Shown piece after piece: positions 43,393-53,407 of a stretch of DNA of 64,000 nt. A program made the translations under genes and the position numbers. The notes below the pieces were generated by a model. The model made no database searches and was not told the DNA's origin. It worked only from the letters and a program-made list of their open reading frames with translations. Location of the stretch: the NCBI GenBank assembly GCA_018333865.1, contig JAGXSE010000009.1:201460-265459 (forward strand). Reading direction: 5' to 3'. How positions within the stretch are numbered: the first letter of the stretch is position 1; each line of letters starts with the position of its first letter. This DNA comes from Syntrophomonadaceae bacterium. Its GTDB lineage: Bacteria; Bacillota; PH28-bin88.

Positions 43393-44479
43393 TCTTCCCA
43401 CCCCCCTTCCGCAGCAAGGTCACCAGGGCCAACACTACCGCCAACAGCAAGGTGCCCAAAGCGGCATAGCCCGCGATAGACCCGATTAAAACCGTTTCCC
43501 CAAAATTGCGCGGGAGCATGGCCACCTGGTAGATCACCGGGATGAACAGGAAGACCAGGCCCCGGTGCTCCTTTAACCCCAATATCTGTGCCAGACTCAA
43601 AGTGCCGAAATAAAGGCTCGGAGCCATGGTGGTAAAGGCGGTTAACACCCACAGGGCCAACAAGGGGGCCTCCAGCTTTTCCACGAAAGCCCCCGGAACC
43701 TCTACCCGCCGGGCCAGATCCACCACCGGGTAGAGGGACCAGTTCAAAGTAGTTACTCCCAGGGAGCCCAGGGTGACAACGAAAATCATAATGTAGGTGA
43801 TGATGACCCCGGCAATCCCGATGGCACTGGCCTTGAGAGCTTTCTTAGGCTGCTGCATGAAGGCCGCTAAGAAGGCGAGGATGATAAACCCGGCATAAAC
43901 CTGGAACGAGTGGCTTACTCCTGTAAGGACCGGGAGGACGCCTTCAGCTAAAAGCGGCAAGACCTCCGAATAGTCGATTTCCATCTGCGCCAGACCCAAG
44001 ATTAAAAAGATCGGGATCAGCAACAGGGGGAACATCGCCTCGCTTAGCCGGGCCAGTGGGTTTAAACCGTGACCGGCCAGATAGGCCCCGGTGAGAAAAA
44101 AAGATATCAAGATCACCTCCAGCGGAGTGTGTTCCAGGAGGTAAACTTTTAACACTTCTCCGAACAGGCGGGATGAGGCTCCCGCCATCAGCACAAAGTT
44201 GAGCAGCAGCAAGATGTTTACCGCCTGCCCCAGGGGGCGCCCCAGGATAGCCTGGCTGTACTGAATAATGGTCTGGCCAGGGTGCTTCTGGCCGAGCCAG
44301 GCCAGGAGGACCATGGCCAACATCACCAGCAGGCCGCCCAGGATCAGGCTGATCCAGCCATCCCGGCCGGCGGTTTCAGCCAGGAGGCGGGGCATGCTGA
44401 GGTAACCTACTCCGACCAAAGTGGTATACATCAACAGGGCGACCTGAATTGTAGTTATGCGGTCTTTCATCTGGTTCAT
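43349..44479 (-). CDS. GerAB-type endospore germination permease
   Basis: B subunit of a germinant receptor, about 376 residues, about ten membrane segments, in the amino-acid/polyamine transporter superfamily. It begins MNQMKDRITTIQVALLMY and has VGVGYLSMPRLLAETAGRDG, which is typical of GerAB. It is thought to bind the germinant in the inner spore membrane. The ATG follows the gerA-type stop by one base and uses GGAGGGG within the gerA end as its ribosome site. The next gene overlaps. Confidence 0.93.
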   Translation of the reverse strand: MNQMKDRITTIQVALLMYTTLVGVGYLSMPRLLAETAGRDGWISLILGGLLVMLAMVLLAWLGQKHPGQTIIQYSQAILGRPLGQAVNILLLLNFVLMAGASSRLFGEVLKVYLLEHTPLEVILISFFLTGAYLAGHGLNPLARLSEAMFPLLLIPIFLILGLAQMEIDYSEVLPLLAEGVLPVLTGVSHSFQVYAGFIILAFLAAFMQQPKKALKASAIGIAGVIITYIMIFVVTLGSLGVTTLNWSLYPVVDLARRVEVPGAFVEKLEAPLLALWVLTAFTTMAPSLYFGTLSLAQILGLKEHRGLVFLFIPVIYQVAMLPRNFGETVLIGSIAGYAALGTLLLAVVLALVTLLRKGGGKNAKEETDERANGKK

Positions 44480-44480
44480 T

Positions 44481-46205
44481 TTACCACCCCTCCGGTTTAT
44501 CACTGTTTTCCCGCTTGGGCTGCCGGGCGCGGGTGATTGCCGGGCGAGTGACCATGGCCCTGGCCGGGGCGCGGATGAGGATGTCCTTCCAATCCCTGAA
44601 GCGGTAAGGGGCCAGCGGCGACAAGTAGGTTACCCCGAAACTCCGGAGGGAGACCATATGGATGTTGATGATTATAAAGCCCAGCATCACCCCGTACAGC
44701 CCGAGGGTAGCAGCCAGGATTGTCAAAGGAAAGCGCACCAGCCGAAAGCCGATGGCCATGTTGTAGGCGGGTATGCTAAACCCCGCCAGGGCCGTCAGAG
44801 CCACCACGATGACCATCCCCGGGCTGGCCAGGTTAGCCGCTACGGCTGCCTCGCCCACGATGAGGCCGCCGACAATGCCGACGGTCTGACCGATGGGGCC
44901 GGGCAGGCGGGCGCCGGCCTCCCGGAACAGCTCAAAAGCCACCTCCATAATCAGGGCCTCCACCACCGCCGGGAAAGGAATACCCTCCCTTGTTGCGGCA
45001 ACAGCCAGGGCCAGGTTGGTGGGCAATAACCCCGGGTGAAAGGAAAGGACAGCCACGTACAAGGCCGGGGTGAAGGTGGCCACATAGGAGGCAAAAATCC
45101 GGAGCATTCTGACCACAGAGGCAATCAGCCAGCGCTCATAATAATCCTCGCCGGCCTGGAAGAACTGCAGGAAAGTAGCCGGCACCAGCAAGGCAAAAGG
45201 AGTGCCGTCCACCAGGATGGCCACCCGCCCCTCCAGGACCGCGGCGATCACCTTGTCGGGCCGCTCGGTAGATTGAACCTGGGGAAAGGGGGACAACCAG
45301 CTGTCCTCGATTAACTGCTCAATGTTGCCGCTTTCCAGGATCAGATCGCAGTCAATGTTGGCCAGGCGCTGCTGCACCTCTGACAACAGGTCCGGGTCCA
45401 CCAGGTCCTGCACATAGGCCAAAACACAGTCGGTATGTGTGCGCCGCCCCAGGCGCATGCTGATCATCTTAAAGTTGGGGTCCCGCAAGCGCCGCCGCAG
45501 CAACGCAGTATTAATCCTGAGGCCCTCTACAAAACCCTCCCGGGGTCCGCGGATCATGTTTTCGGTGCCAGGCTCGGCAATCCCCCGGACAGGAAAGCCG
45601 CGGACTGCCAGGACCAGTCCCTGACTATAACCGTCCAGCAAAAATACGGCGTCAGCTGAATGAAAGGCCAGGACAGCCTGGTCCACAGTGCTGATTTCCC
45701 CGGCGCCGGCAACAGAGAGAAGTTTGTCTTTTATTGCCTTAAAGGCATCTTCTCCCTGCAGGCAAACTTCCTGCGTCCCTCTCATTTCACCGCATTCCGG
45801 GGCCTCTTCTTGCTCCGATACCCGCATGGCGGCACTGCCGGCCATCAGGCCGCGCAGAACATGGACATGAACCAGCTCATTGTTGACCAGGCCGTCGAGA
45901 TAGATCACCGCTGCCCGGATTTTATAAAGAAAAACCTCGAATTCCCTGATTATCAGGTCACTGTTTTCTCCTGTGCGGTTCCTGATGGCCGCCAGGTTTT
46001 CAGCCAGAGAAGTCGACAGGGGTTGCCGTTTTTCCAAAGAGGTGCCTTCGCCGGTGCCGCCGCCGGGAAAAATATCGTTGGATTTGGTCTGGGGCTGGGC
46101 TATGGATCCGCTCACCTGGTCCGCCATGCCAGGAACTGTTTTTTGATGCTGTTTCTGCCCCGTCGGAAAGGGTTTGCGATGGGGTTTCTTGGGTATGCGA
46201 AACAT
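44481..46205 (-). CDS. GerAA-type spore germination protein
   Basis: A subunit of a germinant receptor, about 574 residues. A hydrophilic N-terminal region with low complexity (residues 1-60) is followed by the two-part soluble domain, then a membrane region. Family signatures are VYLDGLVNNELVHVHVLRGL, VLEGRVAILVDGTPFALLVP and PFPAVVEALIMEVAFELFREA. GerAA subunits form the oligomeric cation channel opened on germinant binding. The ATG at 46205 has GGAGG five bases upstream. It is first in the three-gene ger operon, divergent from a PRC-barrel gene. Confidence 0.94.
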   Translation of the reverse strand: MFRIPKKPHRKPFPTGQKQHQKTVPGMADQVSGSIAQPQTKSNDIFPGGGTGEGTSLEKRQPLSTSLAENLAAIRNRTGENSDLIIREFEVFLYKIRAAVIYLDGLVNNELVHVHVLRGLMAGSAAMRVSEQEEAPECGEMRGTQEVCLQGEDAFKAIKDKLLSVAGAGEISTVDQAVLAFHSADAVFLLDGYSQGLVLAVRGFPVRGIAEPGTENMIRGPREGFVEGLRINTALLRRRLRDPNFKMISMRLGRRTHTDCVLAYVQDLVDPDLLSEVQQRLANIDCDLILESGNIEQLIEDSWLSPFPQVQSTERPDKVIAAVLEGRVAILVDGTPFALLVPATFLQFFQAGEDYYERWLIASVVRMLRIFASYVATFTPALYVAVLSFHPGLLPTNLALAVAATREGIPFPAVVEALIMEVAFELFREAGARLPGPIGQTVGIVGGLIVGEAAVAANLASPGMVIVVALTALAGFSIPAYNMAIGFRLVRFPLTILAATLGLYGVMLGFIIINIHMVSLRSFGVTYLSPLAPYRFRDWKDILIRAPARAMVTRPAITRARQPKRENSDKPEGW

Positions 46206-46378
46206 GAATACCTCCACCAGGTACTATTAAACACTGATGTTATTTATTTCTCTGAACAGGCAGTTTCATGCAGGCATGACAACCTTTGCCGTTAAAAAAG
46301 TGTACCCGGAAATTGGCATCTTAACTCTTAACCCGGCATATTTATTTAAAAGAAAGAAGTACTGGGAGGTGTTAAAAC

Positions 46379-47152
46379 TTGAGGAATTCCCGCAAAATGC
46401 AGTCCATGCCGGTGGTCAGCCTGGAGGACGGAAGCCAGGTCGGCAAGGTTAAAAACCTCTTGCTGGATGCCGCAGGCAAAAAAGTAGCCGGACTGGTGCT
46501 GGATCAAAAAGGACTGTTTAAAGATAGCCGGGTGGTCCCCTTTGACCAAATCCAAAACATTGGCGAACATGCGATCACAATCGACAAAAGCACCCGGGCA
46601 GAACGGTTCGCCAATCTACCCCACCTGGCCAAACTAATGAAGGAACAGGTGCATTTGATCGGCACCCAGGTGATCACGGAAGATGGCAATGTTTTAGGAA
46701 CAGTAGAAGAATACTATTTTGACAGTTGCACGGGGAAGATTACCCTCCTGCTCCTGGGAGGAGGCAATTTCGTTGGTAATTTGTTGAAGGGGAGGGCTAG
46801 CCTGCCTGCCAGCGCTCTGGTCACCTTGGGGAAAAGTACCGTCATTGCCCGGCGAGGAGCGGAGGAACTCCTGGAAAAGGAAGAAGGGGCCGTGCAGGAA
46901 ACCATGAAGTCAGTAAAAGAAACCAGCGCCAAGGCATGGGATTCTACCGTTAAAGCCACCAAAAAGCTGGGAGAAACCTTGCATAAGTCGATGGAGAGGT
47001 TTTCGCCGGAAGAACAGGAAAAACCCCGGCAGGCCGAACAGCCCACCGGGGTTAACCGGAATCGGGAAATAATCCAGGATGAGCCGCAAGCAACGCCTGT
47101 CCCGCCAGCGGAAGAGCCTTTCCGGGATCAGGAGCCGCGCAAGACTAACTGA
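46379..47152 (+). CDS. PRC-barrel domain protein
   Basis: A 257-residue plus-strand protein with a TTG start preceded by GGGAGG. It has two PRC-barrel domains (about 7-75 with [20 protein letters not shown]; about 90-160 with [20 protein letters not shown]), then a helical, Lys/Glu-rich stretch and a Pro-rich, probably disordered tail. PRC-barrels bind RNA or act as protein-interaction modules; YlmC-like proteins of sporulators have one. It overlaps the end of prs by eight bases, tail to tail. Function is unknown; it may be sporulation-linked by position. Confidence 0.85.
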   Translation: MRNSRKMQSMPVVSLEDGSQVGKVKNLLLDAAGKKVAGLVLDQKGLFKDSRVVPFDQIQNIGEHAITIDKSTRAERFANLPHLAKLMKEQVHLIGTQVITEDGNVLGTVEEYYFDSCTGKITLLLLGGGNFVGNLLKGRASLPASALVTLGKSTVIARRGAEELLEKEEGAVQETMKSVKETSAKAWDSTVKATKKLGETLHKSMERFSPEEQEKPRQAEQPTGVNRNREIIQDEPQATPVPPAEEPFRDQEPRKTN

Positions 47153-48092
47153 AGAGTTTGCTGACCGACATATCCTTGTGAATACGAATAATCGCTTCCC
47201 CCAGCAAAGGCGCCACCGAAAGGACCTTGATCTGGGGGCTCATTTTTTCCGGGGGGATCGGAATGGTATTGGTGACGACCAGTTCTTTGATCGGCGCCTC
47301 CGCTAAGTTCTGAAAGGCTGGACCGGATAAGACCGGGTGGGTACAGCAGGCATATACTTCCCGGGCGCCTCTTTCCATCAGAGCTGCAGCTCCATTGGCA
47401 ACAGTACCGGCAGTATCAATAATGTCGTCGGTCATGACCACGTTTTTGCCCTTGACATCGCCGATTATATGCATGATTTCCGAAACATTGGGGGCCGGGC
47501 GGCGCTTATCAATAATGGCAATCTGGGCATGGAGCCTTTCGCCCAGATCCCGTGCCCTGGTCACCCCCCCAATATCAGGGGACACCACGACCAGGTCCTC
47601 CAGGCCTTTTAGCTTAAAATACTCGGCTAAAATAGGCACAACTACCAGGTGGTCTACCGGGATATCGAAGAAACCCTGGATGGCCCCGGCATGAAGGTCC
47701 ATGGCCACTACCCGCCGGACACCGGCAGCCGTAATCAGGTTTGCCACCAGTTTGGCCGAGATGGGATCCCTGGCCCGGGTTTTGCGTTCCTGGCGGGCAT
47801 AGCCGTAGTAGGGAATAACGGCGGTAATCCGGCGGGCAGAAGCCCGGCGCATCCCGTCGATCATGATTAAAAGCTCCATCAGGTTATCATTAACCGGGTA
47901 GCAGGTGGGCTGGATGATAAAGACATCAGCCCCCCGGACGCTCTCATCAATGGCGATAGCAATCTCCCCATCGCTAAAGCGTTTGACCTTGACGTCTCCC
48001 AAAGGGATCTCAATGTACTCGGCGATCTCCTCGGCCAAAGCGGGGTTGGCGTTGCCGGTAAAGATCTTAATATTGCCTAAGTTGCTGGGCAT
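47145..48092 (-). CDS. prs: ribose-phosphate pyrophosphokinase
   Basis: Makes PRPP from ribose 5-phosphate and ATP. 315 residues, class I. Motifs: [20 protein letters not shown], the flexible-loop/ATP region [20 protein letters not shown], and the PRPP-binding loop [19 protein letters not shown]. It follows glmU in conserved order. Its last codons overlap the end of the convergent PRC-barrel gene by eight bases. Confidence 0.97.
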   Translation of the reverse strand: MPSNLGNIKIFTGNANPALAEEIAEYIEIPLGDVKVKRFSDGEIAIAIDESVRGADVFIIQPTCYPVNDNLMELLIMIDGMRRASARRITAVIPYYGYARQERKTRARDPISAKLVANLITAAGVRRVVAMDLHAGAIQGFFDIPVDHLVVVPILAEYFKLKGLEDLVVVSPDIGGVTRARDLGERLHAQIAIIDKRRPAPNVSEIMHIIGDVKGKNVVMTDDIIDTAGTVANGAAALMERGAREVYACCTHPVLSGPAFQNLAEAPIKELVVTNTIPIPPEKMSPQIKVLSVAPLLGEAIIRIHKDMSVSKLFS

Positions 48093-48230
48093 GCGTGGTC
48101 CTCCTAATCAGCTCTCACTGTATATTGGATACAATACATGTTTCGTCCCAGAACCCGGTTTTCCTGCTTGTTTCGAGTGATTATGACAACATATTCGTGT
48201 GTGGAGCCTTCAAGCTTTTTGGCTGCAGAC

Positions 48231-49619
48231 TTATTTTTGCTTCTGTTCATTGATCCGTAACTTCTTTTTAGCCCAGCCTTCAATGTTGACCTGACGGCTG
48301 CGGGCAACTCCCAAGGCTTCCGGCGGGATATCTTTAGTAATGGTCGAGCCGGCGCCGGTTACTGCAAAAGCCCCTATCTTCACCGGGGCTACCAGATTGG
48401 TGTTGCTGCCAATAAACGCGCCATCATGGATCACTGTTTCCCATTTGTTGATGCCGTCATAATTGCAGGTAATCGTTCCGGCGCCAATATTGACACCCCG
48501 CCCCAAGGTTGTGTCCCCAATATAGGAAAGATGGGGAACCTTGCTGCCGGGCCCAATATCGCTGTTTTTTATTTCGACAAAATCCCCGACCTTAACCCCT
48601 TCCCGCAACAGGGCTCCGGGCCTCAAGTAGGCAAAGGGGCCCACCTGGCACCCGGCCTCCATCATAGCATGATCTGCAACGCTGTGACGAAAAACAACCC
48701 CTTCCCCAAGGCGGCAGTCGGTAAGGGTTGCATAAGGTCCGATCTGGCAGCCGGAACCAATAACAGTATTTCCTTTAATAAAGGTAAAGGGGAAAATTAC
48801 TGTGTCCTGTCCGATCACAACACCTTTTTCAATAAAAGTGCTCTCCGGGTGCAGGATAGTTACCCCTGCCAGCATCAGCTCTTCATTGATGCGCTGGCGA
48901 AAGACCTGTTCTGCCCCGGCCAGCTGCACCCTGTTATTGATCCCCTGAAATTCTCTGGGATCAGCTGCAGCCACAGCCGCCACACTGAGCCCGTCTTTTG
49001 CCAGAATACCGATCACATCGGTCAGATAATACTCCCCCTGGGCATTAGCGGGATTTATCCGTTTAAGGGCTTTGAATAAATGCTGGCGCTCAAAACAATA
49101 AGCCCCGGCATTAACCTCGCGGATCTCCCGCTCCTTTGGTGTTGCATCTTTTTCCTCCACAATGCGGATAACCCGTCCGCCAGCTTCCCGCAGCACCCGC
49201 CCATAGCCGGCAGGATCTTCCGGAAAAGCCGTTAAGATGGTTGCGGCAGTTTCCATTTCGCGATGATAATCCAGGAGGTTTTTCAGGGTAGCGGTAGTTA
49301 ACAGAGGAGTATCCCCGCTTAACACCAGGACCAGATCGATATCTTCCGGGAGTTTGGCCTCTGCTTGCATTACTGCATGGCCAGTTCCCAGCTGCTTTTG
49401 CTGGTACGCATAAAAATAATTGCTGCCTAAACTTTTTTCCACCAGTTCCGCTTCGTGGCCTGTTACAACCACCAGACACTCCACACCCGCTTCCCGGGCA
49501 GCTGCAAGCACATGACTCACCATATACTGGCCTGCTACCTGGTGCAACACTTTTGGCATCCGGGAGCGCATCCTGGTTCCTTTTCCGGCAGCTAGAATAA
49601 TGGCAGCCAGTTTTTCCAT
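48231..49619 (-). CDS. glmU: bifunctional GlmU: GlcN-1-P acetyltransferase / GlcNAc-1-P uridyltransferase
   Basis: Makes UDP-GlcNAc for peptidoglycan. 462 residues. The N-terminal uridyltransferase has LAAGKGTRMRSRMPKVLHQV and the acceptor site GTGHAVMQAE. The C-terminal left-handed beta-helix (from about 255) has hexapeptide repeats ending in SYIGDTTLGRGVNIGAGTIT and NYDG. It lies between spoVG and prs as in Bacillus. Confidence 0.97.
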   Translation of the reverse strand: MEKLAAIILAAGKGTRMRSRMPKVLHQVAGQYMVSHVLAAAREAGVECLVVVTGHEAELVEKSLGSNYFYAYQQKQLGTGHAVMQAEAKLPEDIDLVLVLSGDTPLLTTATLKNLLDYHREMETAATILTAFPEDPAGYGRVLREAGGRVIRIVEEKDATPKEREIREVNAGAYCFERQHLFKALKRINPANAQGEYYLTDVIGILAKDGLSVAAVAAADPREFQGINNRVQLAGAEQVFRQRINEELMLAGVTILHPESTFIEKGVVIGQDTVIFPFTFIKGNTVIGSGCQIGPYATLTDCRLGEGVVFRHSVADHAMMEAGCQVGPFAYLRPGALLREGVKVGDFVEIKNSDIGPGSKVPHLSYIGDTTLGRGVNIGAGTITCNYDGINKWETVIHDGAFIGSNTNLVAPVKIGAFAVTGAGSTITKDIPPEALGVARSRQVNIEGWAKKKLRINEQKQK

Positions 49620-49683
49620 GGATGAGGAACCTCCTTATGACATGATGATCATCAATCCTTAACGATTTCAATTTACAGGAGTT

Positions 49684-49716
49684 TAAAAAAAAAGTAAAGG
49701 AGCCTAAGCTCCGCTA
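49684..49716 (-). terminator. spoVG terminator
   Basis: On the minus strand GGAGC-TTAG-GCTCC is followed by TTTACTTTTTTTTT, 18 bases beyond the spoVG stop. glmU begins about 65 bases on. Confidence 0.85.
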
Positions 49717-49733
49717 TTAGGGTCTTATTTTCC

Positions 49734-49988
49734 TTAGATGGCTTCCTGATAGGCCTTAAGCACAGCAGTTTGAATGGTTTCCCGCGCATTAGCCGATATG
49801 GGATGAGCGATGTCCCGGAAAGCCCCTTCCGGGGTCCTGCGGCTAGGCATAGCCACAAAGAGTCCGTTCTGTCCTTCTACGACCTTGACATCATGAACCA
49901 CAAAGGCATTATCCAGGGTCACCGATACGATAGCCTTCATCTTGCCTTCCAGGCTAATTCTTCTAATTCTAACATCCGTAACATTCAT
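49734..49988 (-). CDS. spoVG: septation/regulatory protein SpoVG
   Basis: Small nucleic-acid-binding regulator, 84 residues from the ATG at 49988 (GAGG six bases upstream). The chain reads [20 protein letters not shown], then [19 protein letters not shown], close to Bacillus SpoVG, including the [17 protein letters not shown] block. A sigma-H-like promoter lies 40-65 bases upstream, in line with known SigH control of spoVG. Flanked by purR and glmU. Confidence 0.96.
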   Translation of the reverse strand: MNVTDVRIRRISLEGKMKAIVSVTLDNAFVVHDVKVVEGQNGLFVAMPSRRTPEGAFRDIAHPISANARETIQTAVLKAYQEAI

Positions 49989-50027
49989 TGCAGGCCTCAC
50001 CACCCTTCAATTGTGTCACCACAGATA

Positions 50028-50052
50028 TTTCGCTCCTCGATCAGAAAATCCT
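50028..50052 (-). promoter_or_regulatory. sigma-H-like promoter of spoVG
   Basis: The minus strand has AGGATTT, an 11-base spacer and AGCGAAA. The -35 and spacing equal the Bacillus spoVG promoter; the -10 differs from RnnGAAT at the last base. Confidence 0.65.
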
Positions 50053-50133
50053 TCCATTAATATATTATTTTGCCGAAACTGCCTTATTTTATACCTATTT
50101 GAGGGAGGCTTTTTCAACATCCTGCAATTACGG

Positions 50134-50943
50134 TCAGATCCCGGGGCAAAGGGAAACAACCCGTTGCCGTTCATTGATCTGTTGAAGTTTAAGCAGAGCA
50201 ATAAAGTTGTCCACCATTTTTTCCGCTGGTTCGGCGGTAGCAACCAGTACTCCTGTACCAACCAGCTGGGCCTGAAATTCCCGCATTAAATCCTGCACCC
50301 CCCTGGCCGTGCCCCCGCCTTTCATGAAATCGTCAATCAACAGCACCCTGGCCCCGGCAGGCATTGCCCGGCGAGCCAATGACATGGTGCGGATCCGTCT
50401 GGTTGAACCGGAAACATAATTAATATTCACCGCCGGGCCCTCGGTTACCCTGCCTTCATTTCTGATGATCACCAAGGGCACCGACATCATGCGAGCGGTC
50501 ATCAACGCCAGCGGAATCCCCTTGGTCTCCACTGTTACCACATACTCCGGCTCCAGATCGGGAAAAACCGAGGCGAACACTTCTCCAATTTGCCAGGCCG
50601 TCTCCGGATTAAAGATCATATCGCTCATATAAAGATAGCCTCCGGCCATGATCCGCTCCGGCGCGCCCAGTTCCCGGGCAAGCCCGGCTAAAAAGGACTT
50701 GACCCTCTTTTCACTCAACCTGGGACGGTATCTTACGCCGCCGGCAGCGCCGGAAACTGTCGTCAGCTGACCCAGATCATGTTCTGCCAAGGTATCCTTG
50801 ATTATCGCAAGGTCTTCGCTGATGCTGGACTTGGCTGTCTGGAACAGATCCGCAAAATAGCCCAAAGAGAACAGCCTTCCCGGCTGTCCTGTCAGCACCT
50901 TGGTGATAACGGTTATTCGTTCACCTCTCCGCACCTTATCCAC
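50134..50943 (-). CDS. purR: pur operon repressor PurR
   Basis: PRPP-responsive transcription factor of 269 residues. It has an N-terminal winged helix (about 1-74; VRRGERITVITKVLTGQPGR) and a C-terminal phosphoribosyltransferase-fold domain with the PRPP loop VLLIDDFMKGGGTARG. PurR represses purine genes when PRPP is low. A GTG start with GGAGGAG upstream is used. It precedes spoVG; yabJ, which lies between them in Bacillus, is absent. Confidence 0.96.
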   Translation of the reverse strand: MDKVRRGERITVITKVLTGQPGRLFSLGYFADLFQTAKSSISEDLAIIKDTLAEHDLGQLTTVSGAAGGVRYRPRLSEKRVKSFLAGLARELGAPERIMAGGYLYMSDMIFNPETAWQIGEVFASVFPDLEPEYVVTVETKGIPLALMTARMMSVPLVIIRNEGRVTEGPAVNINYVSGSTRRIRTMSLARRAMPAGARVLLIDDFMKGGGTARGVQDLMREFQAQLVGTGVLVATAEPAEKMVDNFIALLKLQQINERQRVVSLCPGI

Positions 50944-50973
50944 AATAAACTCCTCCGCTGCCCAGGAAAGGTA

Positions 50974-51750
50974 TTATACAGATGCCGCAGGCTTGCCATT
51001 GAGCACGCCCTTCACAAGTTCCAGATCTTCCGGTTTATCCACATCGATACCCAATTCAGGGCAACTGGAAATGATCACCTTGCCCTTGATGCCCAGCATC
51101 TGGCAAACCCTCCGTTCAGCCTCTTTCATCGGCAAGATTTGCAAGAGCAGCTTGACGACTAAAGGCAGCCCCACTACCCAGGCCATTGCCAGAGGGCTCT
51201 TGCGCAAACTGACCAGCCTTTCAGCCTCTGGTAAACACCGGTATACAGTCTCTCCTCTTAAAAGGAAGATGTTCCCGCCGGTAAATGTGCCTTCTCTAAG
51301 TTTTACATATGTCCTTTTGACTCCCGGATATGTGATTTCGCTCAGTTCTTTGCTGACCACCGGATAGTACAAGTCACAGGACCGATCCCCGCATTGCCGG
51401 ATAAACTCCTCGACAGTCTGAGCTGTTATGAGGGGAATATCACTGGTCACGACCAGAACTTGCCCCAAGGTATCCAGCGCCTTCAGTCCCCTCACGACGC
51501 TCTCCATCGCTGTACTACCTGAAGGGGTTAAAATAATGCCGGGGGCAGCGCCGTAAAAGGACGCCAATTCTTCTATCGGCCCAACGATAGCGATTCTATC
51601 CACGGACTGAGCCTCCCGCAGCGCTGAAACCACATAATCCACGATGATTCGCCCGCCTATTTCAATCAGCGCCTCGTTGGTTGCGGAACTGCACCGGGCC
51701 AGTTTGCCGTCATTAGGACTGCCTGCCAGGATAATGGCATCTACCTTCAT
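50974..51750 (-). CDS. MobA-like NTP transferase family protein
   Basis: A 258-residue nucleotidyltransferase of the GT-A/MobA-like fold. It begins MKVDAIILAGSPNDGKLARC, a somewhat relaxed nucleotide loop, with K in NEALIEIGGRIIVDYV, the metal-binding Asp in VVTSDIPLITAQTVEEF, and a C-terminal PELGIDVDKPEDLELVKG typical of such enzymes. The nucleotide and acceptor are not known. Found between an FCD-type regulator and purR; a gene of this kind at this place occurs in Peptococcaceae (from memory). Confidence 0.82.
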   Translation of the reverse strand: MKVDAIILAGSPNDGKLARCSSATNEALIEIGGRIIVDYVVSALREAQSVDRIAIVGPIEELASFYGAAPGIILTPSGSTAMESVVRGLKALDTLGQVLVVTSDIPLITAQTVEEFIRQCGDRSCDLYYPVVSKELSEITYPGVKRTYVKLREGTFTGGNIFLLRGETVYRCLPEAERLVSLRKSPLAMAWVVGLPLVVKLLLQILPMKEAERRVCQMLGIKGKVIISSCPELGIDVDKPEDLELVKGVLNGKPAASV

Positions 51751-51764
51751 GTATTAACCCCCGC

Positions 51765-52463
51765 TTACAGATTGTCCTTTTTCGCGATGCTTTGCAGCCG
51801 TACTGCTTCCAGCATGCGGTTTTCAGCGTTCTCCATATGTTCAATTGCCAAAGCATTGGCCAGGTTGACATTGCGGTCGGCGATAGCGTCTACAATTTTT
51901 CGGTGTTCCTCCAGTGTTTCCCGCATCCTGCCAGGACTGCCCATGGTGGTGCGGCGAAAACGCTGGACCTGTTCCCAAAGAGTGTTAATCATCTGGGCCA
52001 GACGATCATTCCTGCTGGCACGGTATAATACCGCATGGAACTGGGTATCTATATCAACCAGACGATCTAAATCCTGGTCCTCCGCACACTCGGAAACCTG
52101 CACTAAAAGCCGCTCCAATTCCTCCATTTCCCCGGGGCTGATCCGCTCAGCAGCCAATCCAGACGCCAGGGCTTCGAGCGCCCCCCGGATCTCAAACACA
52201 TCTGCGATGTCTTTGATTGACAGGTCAGAAACATATGCCCCCTTTCGCGGGATCATGACCGCAAAACCCTCAAGCTCAAGTTTCCGAATGGCTTCCCGCA
52301 CCGGAGTCCGGCTGACCCCCAATTCTTCGGCCAACTGCACCTCCATCATCCGCTCCCCCGGGCGGAGACGACCGCTCATGATAGCTTCTCTTAAGGCCTC
52401 AAAAACTATTTCCCGCAGTGGCTTATAGCTCTCTAACTTGATCGGCGACAATCTGTCGGGCAT
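51765..52463 (-). CDS. GntR-family regulator with FCD domain (second in window)
   Basis: 232 residues. Winged helix (about 10-75) with LAEELGVSRTPVREAIRKLE, then an FCD domain with DTQFHAVLYRASRNDRL and LEEHRKIVDAI, holding the expected metal His residues. It differs clearly from the regulator at 17214. It lies between ispE and the nucleotidyltransferase gene and may be co-transcribed with the latter, 15 bases away. Ligand and targets are unknown. Confidence 0.9.
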   Translation of the reverse strand: MPDRLSPIKLESYKPLREIVFEALREAIMSGRLRPGERMMEVQLAEELGVSRTPVREAIRKLELEGFAVMIPRKGAYVSDLSIKDIADVFEIRGALEALASGLAAERISPGEMEELERLLVQVSECAEDQDLDRLVDIDTQFHAVLYRASRNDRLAQMINTLWEQVQRFRRTTMGSPGRMRETLEEHRKIVDAIADRNVNLANALAIEHMENAENRMLEAVRLQSIAKKDNL

Positions 52464-52555
52464 CCCAATTCACCCCTTAATTCCAGGTTTCTTTGATTTA
52501 ATTTAAACCAATTGTTCTTCGATTGCAAGCACTCCTGCAGCTGATTGACAAGAAA

Positions 52556-53407
52556 TTACAGGGTTTTGACCACATAGGTCTCTTGATACCGGAGGCCCAG
52601 CCGGTTAGCCATTGACAAGGCATGATGCTCATCCCGGGCCACGCCAAAAACGGTGGGTCCACTCCCGCACATTACTGCCCGCAAGGCCCCCAAGGCATGC
52701 ATTTCCTCCTTTATCTGGCTAACCTCCGGATATTTGGCAGAGGTAACTCCCTCCAGCACATTTCCCAATGAATCAATGAGTCCCGCGCGGTCCCCGTTAG
52801 CCAGGGATGTTAAAGCCTGCTGAACGTCTGGATGTTTCAAGTGTCTTTCCTCATCATACCATTGATAAGCCTGGGCAGTAGATACCCCGAAAGGGGGTTT
52901 TACCAGGACCAGCCATAATAAAGGCGGGGATTTAAGCAAGGTAAGCTGCTCCCCGATGCCCCGTGCCCAGGCGGTGCCTCCTAAAAGGCAAAAGGGAACA
53001 TCCGCCCCTAAACGGGCACCAAAGGCCATCAGCTGAGCAGGAGTATACCCGAGAGCAAACAGATAATTAATGCCCAGGAGAACAGCAGCGGCATCGGAGC
53101 TGCCACCTGCCAAACCAGCCGCGATGGGGATTGATTTTTCCAATGATATATGCACACCCCGGGCAATACCGGCCTCCTCCAAAAGCAGCCGGGCAGCCCG
53201 GTAGGCGAGATTGCCAAAACCGCCCGGCACTTCCGGATTGTCGCAGGAAACCGTTATTCCCTCTGGCTCGTGGCTGATGGTAACCCGGTCAGCCAGGCTG
53301 ACTGACTGCATGATGCTGCTGATTTCATGGTAACCATCCGGCCGTTTGGCCAAGACATCCAAAACCAGGTTTATTTTCGCGTAAGCTCTTACGGTAATTG
53401 ACGACAT
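52556..53407 (-). CDS. ispE: 4-diphosphocytidyl-2-C-methyl-D-erythritol kinase
   Basis: GHMP-family kinase of the MEP isoprenoid pathway, 283 residues. It starts MSSITVRAYAKINLVLDVLA and has the ATP loop PIAAGLAGGSSDAAAVL and the substrate/metal Asp in GARLGADVPFCLLGGTA; the C-terminal GHMP motif is VMCGSGPTVFGVA. It stands upstream of the purR region as in Bacillus. The 150 bases upstream, towards cphA, show an imperfect hairpin over the cphA end but no gene. Confidence 0.95.
   Translation of the reverse strand: MSSITVRAYAKINLVLDVLAKRPDGYHEISSIMQSVSLADRVTISHEPEGITVSCDNPEVPGGFGNLAYRAARLLLEEAGIARGVHISLEKSIPIAAGLAGGSSDAAAVLLGINYLFALGYTPAQLMAFGARLGADVPFCLLGGTAWARGIGEQLTLLKSPPLLWLVLVKPPFGVSTAQAYQWYDEERHLKHPDVQQALTSLANGDRAGLIDSLGNVLEGVTSAKYPEVSQIKEEMHALGALRAVMCGSGPTVFGVARDEHHALSMANRLGLRYQETYVVKTL

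Noticed and set aside
48117-48140. Operator-like TGTATTG-N4-CAATATACA upstream of prs
   Set aside because: The palindrome is imperfect and no promoter boxes frame it; too weak to list as a site.
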